Source: an uncultured Nocardioides sp.
Lineage (GTDB): Bacteria; Actinomycetota; Actinomycetes; Propionibacteriales; Nocardioidaceae
Direction of reading: 5' to 3'
Length of the DNA: 64,000 bases
Assembly (NCBI RefSeq): GCF_947488515.1
Contig: NZ_CANKZF010000001.1
Location: 806,001-870,000, forward strand
A program made the translations under genes and the position numbers. The notes under the pieces were generated by a model. The model had not been told where the DNA came from, made no database searches, and worked only from the letters and a program-made list of their open reading frames with translations. Positions 11,037 to 18,007 of this stretch are shown here, in pieces. Within the stretch, counting starts at the first letter, position 1. Each line of letters starts with the position of its first letter.

Positions 11037-11639
11037 TCACCCGCGGTGGATCTTCGGCCCCGTTCCGATGCTGCGGAAGCGGAACGAGTCGCGGTGCCCG
11101 TCGTCGACGGTGGACGCGAGCACGGCGGGGTCGGTGCTGGGGAGCGGCGCGGCGGCCGTGACGCCCAGCCGGACCCAGGGCGGCGACGATACGCAGGCCG
11201 TGGGCACCGACACGGCGACCACGTCCGCACCGGTGTCGAGCAGTGCGCGGAGGGCGCGGCACTCGACGGTCTCCCGACGGCGGCTGAGCGTCGTCTGCGC
11301 CCGCCGTCCCTCTTCCTTGTCGACCTCGATGCGGAAGGCGCCGGCCGGGGTCCGGACGAGGATCCGCGTCGACAGCGTCCGGGTGTCCGCGAGGTCGCGG
11401 AAGTGGACCTCGATGCTGAGCCGCTTGGCCCCGTGCGCGGCGGCGGTGCGGACGATGTCGGCGGGCGCCGGGTCGGGCGTCGGCGGGAGCTCGGCGTCCT
11501 CGTCCGCGAGCCAGCCGACGACGTCCACGTCCCCCACCGGGTCGCGCGTCACGACCTTCTCGGCGTGAGCGGCGGCCGGAAGCAGCACCGCAGACGCAGC
11601 GAGGAGGGCGGCGAGCCGAGCGCCGCGCCGGAGCGACAT
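11037..11639 (-). CDS. Secreted protein of unknown function, tandem paralog 3
   Basis: 200 residues from ATG 11639, with a signal peptide ending AHA-EK. It carries the family blocks EKVVTRDPVGDV, ADIVRT, VHFRDL, the cysteine pair (VECRALRAL ... PTACV), GHRDSFRF and the terminal GPKIHRG. It is the first gene of the leftward triplet and the most diverged, and its upstream bases do not match the 26-bp block shared by paralogs 1 and 2. The function is unknown. The strict two-cysteine spacing and repeated retention suggest a folded extracytoplasmic domain rather than random secreted peptides. Confidence 0.75.
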   Translation of the reverse strand: MSLRRGARLAALLAASAVLLPAAAHAEKVVTRDPVGDVDVVGWLADEDAELPPTPDPAPADIVRTAAAHGAKRLSIEVHFRDLADTRTLSTRILVRTPAGAFRIEVDKEEGRRAQTTLSRRRETVECRALRALLDTGADVVAVSVPTACVSSPPWVRLGVTAAAPLPSTDPAVLASTVDDGHRDSFRFRSIGTGPKIHRG

Positions 11640-11885
11640 GGGCCGAAGGGTAAGGGCGTCGTCGCCCTCGTTGTGACGCGAACCACGGAATCGAAAGTAT
11701 GAACCTGCAGTTGGGCTGGACGTGCGAACCGCCACGACCACTTCCACGAGCGTCGGAGACCTCCTGACGCAGCGTCGTGCTGTCGACCTCGCTCGCACCG
11801 AGAGCGCGCTCTGTCGCCTCGGACGCATCCTCGACTGACCTCGACCCTCCTGCGTCCCCCGCCCGGTTGCGACCGTGCGGATTCG

Positions 11886-11898
11886 AAAGGTTACCTTT
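11886..11898. promoter_or_regulatory. Palindrome over the symporter -10 box
   Basis: AAAGGT-T-ACCTTT is a perfect palindrome around one central base. It contains TACCTT (11892-11897), which sits 6 nt before the ATG at 11904 and looks like the -10 element of a leaderless promoter. Such overlap would suit a repressor. No regulator gene is adjacent, so its identity is unknown. Confidence 0.4.
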
Positions 11899-11903
11899 TC
11901 AGT

Positions 11904-13295
11904 ATGAATACTTCTGTTAACACGGAGACGAAGCCCACCCGCTTCCGAACCCCCTCGTTCGGTGTCCAGGTCCTGATCGGCCTGGTCCTCGGCGTCGTCC
12001 TCGGTCTCGTCGCCCGCAGCATCGGTGCGGACGGCGTGGACGCCACGACCGGCGAGGTCGACCCCAACTGGCTCACCGAGACGCTGAGCACCATCGGCGG
12101 CACCTTCGTCACGCTCTTGCGTGCCGTCGTGCCCCCGCTCGTCTTCCTCGCCATCGTCGCCTCGATCGCCAACCTGCGTGACGTGACGGGCGCCGCCCGC
12201 CTCGCCTGGCGGACGCTGGCCTGGTTCGCCATCACGGCACTCATCGCGGTCGTCATCGGCATCGTCCTCGGCCTGGTCCTCCAGCCGGGTGACCACACCA
12301 GCGTCACCTCGGACGCGGCCTCGGCGCCGTCGACGACGGGCTCGTGGCTCGACTTCCTCACCGGTCTGGTCCCGGCCAACGTCCTCGGCCTCGAGGGCTA
12401 CGACAACGGCGACGGCTCGGTCGGCTTCTCGTTCAACGTGCTCCAGATCCTCGTGGTCTCGATCGCCGTCGGCATCGCGACCCTCAAGGTCGGCGAGGCG
12501 GCCGACGCCTTCCTCGGCTTCGTCCGCTCCGCGCTCGCCGTGGTGCAGAAGGTCCTGTGGTGGATCATCCTGCTGGCGCCGGTCGCGACCGTCGGCCTGC
12601 TCGGCAACGCCGTCGCCAGCTACGGCTGGGACGCGCTCGGCTCGCTGGGCATGTTCACCGTCGCGGTCTACGCCGGCCTCGCACTGGTCGTCGCAGGCGT
12701 CTACCCGGCGTTGCTCCGGATCCACGGCCTCTCGGTGCGCCAGTTCTTCTCCGGCGCCTGGCCGGCGATCTCGCTGGCCTTCGTGTCGCGCTCGTCGATC
12801 GGCACCATGCCGGTCACCGAGTCGGTCACGGAGCGCAACCTCGGCGTCCCGCGCTCCTACGCGTCGTTCGCCGTGCCGCTGGGCGCCACCACGAAGATGG
12901 ACGGCTGCGCCTCGATCTACCCGGCCATCTCGGCGATCTTCGTCGCGCAGTTCTTCGGCCTCGACCTCTCGGTCACCGACTACCTGCTCATCGCGTTCGT
13001 CTCGGTGATCGGCTCGGCCGCCACCGCCGGTGTCACCGGTGCGACCGTCATGCTGACGCTGACGCTCTCCACGCTCGGCCTGCCGCTCGAGGGCGTGGGC
13101 CTGCTGCTCGCCATCGACCCGATCCTCGACATGGGCCGCACCGCGGTCAACGTCGCGGGCCAGGCGCTGGTCCCGACCATCGTCGCCAAGCGCGAGGGCA
13201 TCCTCGACCAGGCGACGTACGACGCCCCGCGCGGGCGCGACGCCTGGCGCGAGGACGTGGACGCCACCCGGGAGCCGGCTCCCGCCCTCGCCTGA
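11904..13295 (+). CDS. Dicarboxylate/amino acid:cation symporter (DAACS/SLC1 family)
   Basis: 463 residues with the SLC1 fold: multiple transmembrane helices, the serine-rich reentrant loop (SRSSIGTMPVT), the substrate and sodium motif region around FAVPLGATTKMDGCA (the NMDG-like segment reads TKMDG), and the final DPILDMGRTAVNV helix that contacts substrate. Family members take up glutamate/aspartate or C4-dicarboxylates with Na+ or H+; the exact substrate cannot be told. The chosen start, ATG 11904, lies six bases after a -10-like box and gives a short polar cytoplasmic N-terminus before the first helix. A strong terminator hairpin follows. Confidence 0.9.
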   Translation: MNTSVNTETKPTRFRTPSFGVQVLIGLVLGVVLGLVARSIGADGVDATTGEVDPNWLTETLSTIGGTFVTLLRAVVPPLVFLAIVASIANLRDVTGAARLAWRTLAWFAITALIAVVIGIVLGLVLQPGDHTSVTSDAASAPSTTGSWLDFLTGLVPANVLGLEGYDNGDGSVGFSFNVLQILVVSIAVGIATLKVGEAADAFLGFVRSALAVVQKVLWWIILLAPVATVGLLGNAVASYGWDALGSLGMFTVAVYAGLALVVAGVYPALLRIHGLSVRQFFSGAWPAISLAFVSRSSIGTMPVTESVTERNLGVPRSYASFAVPLGATTKMDGCASIYPAISAIFVAQFFGLDLSVTDYLLIAFVSVIGSAATAGVTGATVMLTLTLSTLGLPLEGVGLLLAIDPILDMGRTAVNVAGQALVPTIVAKREGILDQATYDAPRGRDAWREDVDATREPAPALA

Positions 13296-13315
13296 CCGCT
13301 CGTCCACCCACCAGC

Positions 13316-13352
13316 GACCCGCGTGCCGTGACGCCCTCACGGCACGCGGGTC
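13316..13352 (+). terminator. Hairpin terminator after the symporter gene
   Basis: A perfect 16-bp inverted repeat with a 5-nt loop begins 21 bases after the symporter stop codon. There is no T-tract, as usual in high-GC actinobacteria. Confidence 0.75.
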
Positions 13353-13381
13353 GACCGCTGCTGGGATACTGCTCCCCGCAA

Positions 13382-13454
13382 GCCCCCGTGGCGCAATGGA
13401 TAGCGCAACGGCCTTCTAATCCGTGGGTTGCAGGTTCGAGTCCTGCCGGGGGCG
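13382..13454 (+). tRNA. tRNA-Arg (anticodon UCU)
   Basis: A 73-nt cloverleaf: acceptor GCCCCCG/CGGGGGC, D arm GCGC/GCGC, anticodon loop CTTCTAA with UCU, and T arm with TTCGAGT. The closing pair of the anticodon stem is C-T, a mismatch. CCA is not encoded. GATACT about 12 bases upstream is a plausible -10 box. Confidence 0.95.
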
Positions 13455-13695
13455 CACATCGGTGGTCGTCACGACACCGTGCAGGCAGTTCGCCGCTTGT
13501 CCCGGCGTGTTGAGCGTGACGTCGATCGAGGGCGTCACGAACTGCCTTCATGGTGCGCCCGGGAACGTGCGCCGACACGCCCGGCAGCCTCCCCGACGAG
13601 GCGGCCGTGTCCCCTCAGGATGTGGTCAGGCCCCGCCACGTATGAGGTAGCGGGGCCGAATACTTGTCCGGCGCGACACGCGCCGCGGGACGTAC
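13455..13695. other. Intergenic region with several inverted repeats
   Basis: There is no convincing gene between tRNA-Arg and the hairpin at 13696. Two inverted repeats stand out: AGGCAGTTCG at 13483-13492 with CGAACTGCCT at 13538-13547, enclosing a shorter CGTGACG/CGTCACG pair, and GGCCCCGC/GCGGGGCC at 13629-13657. The first could be a structured RNA or a tRNA-transcript trailer, the second a terminator. Both are inferences from base pairing only. Confidence 0.4.
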
Positions 13696-13739
13696 GACGG
13701 CCCGGAGCGGGAGGTCTCGACCTCCGGCCCCGGGCCGTC
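13696..13739 (-). terminator. GC-rich hairpin after the secreted protein gene
   Basis: GACGGCCCGG (13696-13705) pairs with CCGGGCCGTC (13730-13739), and an inner GGAGGTC/GACCTCC stem extends it. It lies 27 bases downstream of the leftward stop at 13767 and could act in both directions. Confidence 0.6.
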
Positions 13740-13766
13740 GCGTGTCTCAGCTGTCCAGGTGGATCG

Positions 13767-14384
13767 TCAGACGCCCAGGTTGAGGGCGGCCAGGATCTGG
13801 TTCAGCAGGGTCTGGAGCTGGCCCAGGAGCCCGGCGAGCGGACCACCGTCGAGCAGCCCGGCCACCGCGCAGAGCAGGTTGCCGAGCAGGTTGCCGGCAC
13901 CGGCGACCGCGGTGATGTCGAGCACGACGCGCTGCAGGTTGATCTGCAGGCCCAGGATGTTCAGGTCCAGAGGACCGAGCACCAGGTTGAGGATGTCGCA
14001 GGCGGCGGCGTTGGCGGCGACGCGCCCGTCGGTGAGGGCGCTGCCGTTGATCTTCTTGATCGGGATGGTCTGGATGCCCGAGAACTTCGTGTTGGGCCCG
14101 GCGTCCTTGATGACGCCCTTCAGGAAGCCCGTCATGTACATCACGCCGTCGCGCTCGACGACCTCGATCGGCGTGAACGAGCCCCCGACCTTGTCGCCGG
14201 CCGACGTCTTGCCCTTCACCGTGCTGGTGATCTTGCCGACGTCGGACTTGCCGACCACACCCCGGCTGGACGTCTCGGCCGCCGAGGATCCGGCGACGGT
14301 GAGCGAGGTGAGTCCTACGGTCATGGCCAGGGCGACGACGGCCCCTGCAACGAGCCGTCGTGCTACGTGTGTGAACTGGTTCAT
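13767..14384 (-). CDS. Secreted hydrophobic-tailed protein, unknown function
   Basis: 205 residues with an N-terminal signal peptide (cleavage near SSA-AE, about residue 36). The first half is polar and beta-like (GKTSAGDKVGGSFTPIEVV). The second half is rich in Leu, Gly and Asn, with LGPLDLNILGLQINLQRV, an internal GNLLGNLLCAVAGLLD segment and an LLNQILAALNLGV tail. I have seen this C-terminal pattern in uncharacterised actinobacterial exported proteins but know no function. Two cysteines (CDIL and LLCAV) may pair. It is monocistronic, ending at the hairpin at 13696. A CsoR/CstR-type palindrome lies 88 bases upstream of its start. Confidence 0.7.
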   Translation of the reverse strand: MNQFTHVARRLVAGAVVALAMTVGLTSLTVAGSSAAETSSRGVVGKSDVGKITSTVKGKTSAGDKVGGSFTPIEVVERDGVMYMTGFLKGVIKDAGPNTKFSGIQTIPIKKINGSALTDGRVAANAAACDILNLVLGPLDLNILGLQINLQRVVLDITAVAGAGNLLGNLLCAVAGLLDGGPLAGLLGQLQTLLNQILAALNLGV

Positions 14385-14471
14385 GTTCCCCTCCGAGTGT
14401 GAACGCCTCCCGCAGAGCAGCAGGTGCCGCTCCCTGTGCTCGACGCTGGCACGGCTGTCCCGGACCGGTCA

Positions 14472-14485
14472 TACCCCTTGGGGTA
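14472..14485. promoter_or_regulatory. CsoR/CstR-like palindrome TACCCC-TT-GGGGTA
   Basis: Perfect 6-bp arms around TT, preceded by A. The sequence closely resembles the two palindromes at 25011 and 25043 that flank the CsoR-family regulator gene. It lies between the divergent genes starting at 14384 (-) and 14608 (+), so either could be under that repressor. Confidence 0.45.
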
Positions 14486-14607
14486 GATCGCCGGTGCGAA
14501 CTCCCAGTTACCCCCGCCGGCACCGCCCTGCGGGTGAAGGTCCACTCATGTGATGTCCGCGGACGGGTACGAACGCGCGTCACTCCCCCCACCAGATCGG
14601 AGTCCTG

Positions 14608-14766
14608 ATGTCGTACGACCTGGGCTTGAGCCTCCTGACCGTGCTCGGCGTGCTCGCCGGCATCGGCGCACTGCTGTACGTCATGGCCGTGCTCGACCCG
14701 ACCAACGTCCGCGCGGCCAAGCAAATGCCCACCCACCGCGGGGCCCGCGGCCGCGCAGACACCTGA
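14608..14766 (+). CDS. Small single-pass membrane protein
   Basis: 52 residues, MSYDLGLSLLTVLGVLAG at the N-terminus followed by one hydrophobic helix (about residues 6-27) and a basic, Arg-rich cytoplasmic tail. A CGGAG Shine-Dalgarno sequence lies 6-10 bases before the ATG. It is not a family I recognise. It stops 16 bases before the converging adenosine deaminase stop. The coding call rests on a good ribosome site, GC-rich third positions and a sensible membrane topology. Confidence 0.6.
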   Translation: MSYDLGLSLLTVLGVLAGIGALLYVMAVLDPTNVRAAKQMPTHRGARGRADT

Positions 14767-14781
14767 CCCGCCAGGCGGGCC

Positions 14782-15795
14782 TCAGCCGGCGGCGTACGCC
14801 TCGATCTCGGCAGTGATCCGCGTCTTCACGTCCGCGGGCGCGAACGACGCGTCGACGGCCGCCCGCGCCAGGTCGGCCACTCCCGCCTCGTCGAGGTCGA
14901 GGAGGGCGGCCGCGACCGCATAGTCGTGGTTGAGCGAGGTGGCGAACATCGGCGGGTCGTCGGAGTTGATCGTCACCGCCACGCCCGCCTCGACGAAGGT
15001 CCGCAGCGGGTGCTCCTCGATGCGGTCCACTGCCCGCGTGGCGATGTTGGACGTCGGGCAGACCTCCAGGACGACGCCGGTGTCGGCCAGGTGCGCCAGC
15101 AGCTCGGGGTCCTGGGCGGCCGAGACGCCGTGGCCGATCCGCTCGGCGCCGAGCAGGCGCAGGGACTCCCAGATCGTCTCCGGCCCCGTCGTCTCCCCCG
15201 CGTGCGGCACGGACCGCAGTCCGGCGGCCCGGGCGGCGTCGAAGTGGGGGCTGAACTGCGCCCGCGGCACCCCGATCTCCGGGCCGCCCAGGCCGAAGCC
15301 CACCAGGGCGTCGGTGCGGTGCTCGAGCGCGTACTCCAGCGTCGCGTCGGCAGCGGGGATCCCCGACTCGCCGGGGATGTCGTAGATCCACTGCAGCACC
15401 AGCCCGAAGTCGCGCTCGGCCGCGACCCGCGCGTCCTCGATGGCCTCGGTGTAGGCCTGGATGGGGATGCCGCGGACCACCGAGGTGTACGGCGTGCAGG
15501 TCAGCTCGGCGTAGCGCAGGTTCTGGCCCTCCGCCATCTCGCGGGCGACCTCGTAGGTCAGCAGCCGGACGTCCTCGGGCGTGCGGACCAGGTCGACGAC
15601 GGCGAGGTAGACCTCGATGAAGTGGGCGAAGTCGCGGAAGGTGAAGAACTCCCGCAGCGCCTCGAGGTCGGACGGCACACCTGCCGCCGGGTGGCGCGCC
15701 GCGAGCTCGGAGACGATCCGCGGCGACGCCGACCCGACGTGGTGGACGTGCAGCTCGGCCTTGGGAAGGCCTGCGATGAAGGACTGGAGGCTCAC
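14782..15795 (-). CDS. Adenosine deaminase family protein
   Basis: 337 residues with the amidohydrolase TIM-barrel signatures: metal ligands H16 and H18 in AELHVHH, SVPHAGET with the third His and the catalytic Glu, IGHGVSA, and the metal Asp in TINSDDPPMF. Classical adenosine deaminases read HLDG after the first metal motif; here it is HVHHVGSAS. From memory, this is typical of an actinobacterial clade that includes proposed aminodeoxyfutalosine or related purine-nucleoside deaminases. The substrate is therefore open: adenosine, or an adenine-containing futalosine-pathway intermediate. No menaquinone genes are nearby. The start is GTG at 15795. Confidence 0.82.
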   Translation of the reverse strand: MSLQSFIAGLPKAELHVHHVGSASPRIVSELAARHPAAGVPSDLEALREFFTFRDFAHFIEVYLAVVDLVRTPEDVRLLTYEVAREMAEGQNLRYAELTCTPYTSVVRGIPIQAYTEAIEDARVAAERDFGLVLQWIYDIPGESGIPAADATLEYALEHRTDALVGFGLGGPEIGVPRAQFSPHFDAARAAGLRSVPHAGETTGPETIWESLRLLGAERIGHGVSAAQDPELLAHLADTGVVLEVCPTSNIATRAVDRIEEHPLRTFVEAGVAVTINSDDPPMFATSLNHDYAVAAALLDLDEAGVADLARAAVDASFAPADVKTRITAEIEAYAAG

Positions 15796-15820
15796 GCCCC
15801 GCAGTGTCCCAGAGGAGACG

Positions 15821-16603
15821 TCAGCTGCCCGTGCCGACCATCGCCTCCGCGATCTCGGCCATGGTCTGGCCCTCGACCTTCTCGCCGTCGACGTAGACCG
15901 TCGGGGTGGAGTTGACGCCGGCCTTGGAGGCAGCGTCGCCCGCGGCGTTGACCCACCCCTCGAACGTCATGTCCTCGATGCCGGGACGGACGTCGGCCTC
16001 GGTCGCGCCGGCCTCGACGGCCCACTCGACCAGCTGGTCGCTGTCGGGGAACGGGCCCTGCTCGGACGGCTGGTTGTCGAAGAGCAGGTCGTGGAAGGCC
16101 TTGGCGACCTCGGGACCCGACTCGTCGAGCACCACGGCGAACGCGTTGGCGGCCTCCGGCGAGTAGTCGCTGATCCGCTCGAGGAACGGGAGCGGGCGGT
16201 ACTCGACGTTGACCTCGCCCGCCTCGACCGCAGCGTCGAGCTGGTCGCCGACGGTCTGCTCGAGCTGGCCGCAGAACGGGCACAGGAAGTCCTCGTAGAC
16301 GACGATCGACTTCGGGGCGTCGGCATCGCCGACGACCAGGCCGTAGTCGCTGCTCGCACCGGCCGGCGCGGTGTCCGGCTTGTCGGAGCCGAGGTTGGTG
16401 ATCAGGAAGTAGCCGCCGACGACGAGGAGCAGCGCGGCACCGATCAGGCCGAAGCGGGTGAGCTGCTCCTTGCGCTTGGCCTTCTTGCGGCGCTCCTCGG
16501 CCTCGGCCCGCGAGCGCTCGGTCCGGGCCCGCCGCGCCTCCCGCTTGGCCGCGGTCGCCGCCTTCTCGTCAGCGGTCCTGTGCGAGCTCTTCTTCTGCGC
16601 CAT
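15821..16603 (-). CDS. Membrane-anchored DsbA-like thiol oxidoreductase
   Basis: 260 residues: a very basic N-terminus (residues 10-50), one transmembrane helix (about 50-70), then an extracytoplasmic thioredoxin-fold domain with the active site C108-P-F-C111 and a STPTVYVDG cis-proline region. This is the DsbA/Mtb-DsbA-like architecture with an inserted helical domain, and it probably forms or rearranges disulfides in exported proteins. The start is ATG 16603; 35 bases of its 5' end overlap the 3' end of the MauE-like gene. A longer upstream open frame lacks features and is rejected. Confidence 0.85.
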   Translation of the reverse strand: MAQKKSSHRTADEKAATAAKREARRARTERSRAEAEERRKKAKRKEQLTRFGLIGAALLLVVGGYFLITNLGSDKPDTAPAGASSDYGLVVGDADAPKSIVVYEDFLCPFCGQLEQTVGDQLDAAVEAGEVNVEYRPLPFLERISDYSPEAANAFAVVLDESGPEVAKAFHDLLFDNQPSEQGPFPDSDQLVEWAVEAGATEADVRPGIEDMTFEGWVNAAGDAASKAGVNSTPTVYVDGEKVEGQTMAEIAEAMVGTGS

Positions 16604-17129
16604 CGAGGCATCTTCCTTCGTGATCGGAGGTGTGATCGGTGGTGGGGTCGGTGGACGGGTCGTGGGCGGTGCGGAACAGCACGTTGTCGAGCGCGAGCCG
16701 GGACGCCGGGCGTACGACGAGCCACAGGCTGAGCGCCAGCAGGCCGACGTCGCGCGCGATCTCACCGGGGTAGGCGGCGGCCGCATCGGGGATCTCCCCA
16801 CCGCCGCCGAAGCACCCGCACTCGATCGACAGCCCGCGCGCCCAGGCGCTCGAGATGCCGATGATGAAGGCCAGGAAGAGCAGCGCGGACACCACGGAGG
16901 CGCCGCGCACCAGCACGCCCAGCACCAGGCACAGGCCGATGACGATCTCGACGACGGGCAGCAGGTGCCCGACCGTCGGGACGATGGCCTCCGGCAGCAG
17001 GTCGTAGGCCCGCACGGCTCGGACGCTGTCGGCAGGATGGGGCAGCTTGAGCGCCCCAGCCGCCATCCACACGCCCCCCGTCGCCAGGCGCGCGACGAGG
17101 CCGAACCAGTCCTTCACGCCCCCGACCAT
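16569..17129 (-). CDS. MauE/DoxX-family membrane protein
   Basis: About 186 residues with four transmembrane helices and the MauE hallmark IECGCFGGGG, a periplasm-facing redox-type cysteine pair. MauE-like proteins are thought to pass electrons or redox equivalents for disulfide handling, and here the gene overlaps a DsbA-like gene, so they probably act as a thiol-redox pair at the membrane. The start is uncertain: ATG 17129, GTG 17117 (which has a GGGGG run just upstream) or GTG 17165 are all possible. The C-terminal Asp/His-rich tail (DPSTDPTTDHTSDH) lies in the overlap region and may have no function. Confidence 0.75.
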   Translation of the reverse strand: MVGGVKDWFGLVARLATGGVWMAAGALKLPHPADSVRAVRAYDLLPEAIVPTVGHLLPVVEIVIGLCLVLGVLVRGASVVSALLFLAFIIGISSAWARGLSIECGCFGGGGEIPDAAAAYPGEIARDVGLLALSLWLVVRPASRLALDNVLFRTAHDPSTDPTTDHTSDHEGRCLDGAEEELAQDR

Positions 17130-17177
17130 ATGAGGCGAGGCTGAGTCGAGCCTGAGAGCGTCCACGCGAGGGCCAAG

Positions 17178-17183
17178 TAGGGT
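17178..17183 (+). promoter_or_regulatory. -10 box (TAGGGT) of orn
   Basis: TAGGGT ends 8 nt before the GTG start at 17192, consistent with a leaderless transcript. Confidence 0.55.
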
Positions 17184-17191
17184 GGCCCGTC

Positions 17192-17836
17192 GTGAGCGAC
17201 AGACTGGTGTGGATCGACTGCGAGATGACCGGACTCGAACTGGGGGCCGACGCGCTCGTCGAGGTGGCGGCGCTCGTCACCGACTTCGAGCTCAACGTGC
17301 TCGGCGAGGGCATCGACGTGATCATCAAGCCGCCGCAGGAGTCCCTCGACCAGATGGTGGAGTTCGTCCGGTCGATGCACGAGAAGTCCGGGCTGCTCGA
17401 CGAGCTCGACGGCGGTACGACGCTCGCGGACGCCGAGGAGCAGGTGCTGGCCTACATCAAGGAGCACTGCGCCGACGGCAGCCGGCCCCCGCTCGCCGGC
17501 AACACCGTGGCCACCGACCGCGCCTTCCTGGCCCGCGACATGCAGGCGCTCGAGTCGTTCCTGCACTACCGGATCGTGGACGTCTCCTCGATCAAGGAGC
17601 TCTCGCGCCGGTGGTACCCCCGCGCGTACTTCGCCGCCCCCACCAAGCGTGGCAACCACCGCGCGCTCGCCGACATCCAGGAGAGCATCGAGGAGCTGCG
17701 CTACTACCGCGAGGCCGTCTTCGTCCCGCAGCCCGGCCCGGACAGCGCCAGCGCCAAGGAGATCGCCGCGCGCCACGGCGGGCAGCTGACCGGCCTCGGC
17801 CCGGACACGGACGCCGATTCCGGCCCCGCGGACTGA
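17192..17836 (+). CDS. orn: Oligoribonuclease
   Basis: A 214-residue DEDDh 3'-5' exoribonuclease that degrades 2-5 nt RNAs and linear pGpG. Motifs: D9 and E11 in WIDCEMTGLE, the second-motif Asp in ATDRAFLARD, and GNHRALADI carrying the His and final Asp. The C-terminal 30 residues beyond the catalytic core are low complexity, which is common in actinobacterial Orn. The start is GTG 17192. It is followed after 44 bases by tRNA-His, the same order as in other actinobacteria. Confidence 0.95.
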   Translation: MSDRLVWIDCEMTGLELGADALVEVAALVTDFELNVLGEGIDVIIKPPQESLDQMVEFVRSMHEKSGLLDELDGGTTLADAEEQVLAYIKEHCADGSRPPLAGNTVATDRAFLARDMQALESFLHYRIVDVSSIKELSRRWYPRAYFAAPTKRGNHRALADIQESIEELRYYREAVFVPQPGPDSASAKEIAARHGGQLTGLGPDTDADSGPAD

Positions 17837-17880
17837 GTGTCCTACACTTCTCGTCGTCCACAGCGCCAGCTGCGGGACAT

Positions 17881-17957
17881 GGTGGGTATAGCTCAGCTGG
17901 TAGAGCGCCGCCTTGTGGTGGCGGATGTCGCGGGTTCAAGTCCCGTTACTCACCCCA
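17881..17957 (+). tRNA. tRNA-His (anticodon GUG) with encoded CCA
   Basis: Acceptor GTGGGTA/TACTCAC, with an extra G at 17881 (the G-1 identity element) opposite discriminator C17954, anticodon loop TTGTGGT with GUG, T arm GCGGG/CCCGT, and CCA encoded at 17955-17957. Confidence 0.97.
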
Positions 17958-17964
17958 GACGGAT

Positions 17965-18000
17965 CGAGCCCCTGACCGCAGAGATGCGGTCAGGGGCTCG
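17965..18000. terminator. Bidirectional hairpin terminator
   Basis: A perfect 16-bp stem (17965-17980 with 17985-18000) with a GAGA tetraloop lies between the 3' end of tRNA-His and the converging stop of the subtilisin gene at 18008. Confidence 0.85.
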
Positions 18001-18007
18001 GCTCGTC

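Noticed and set aside
11640..13340. N-terminal extension of paralog 3 across the symporter
   Set aside because: The upstream part is Arg/Asp/Gly-rich antisense of the SLC1 symporter; the ATG at 11639 with a signal peptide is the real start.
9651..14766. Genomic island boundaries at tRNA-Arg
   Set aside because: No integrase, no direct repeat of the tRNA 3' end and no base-composition change were seen.
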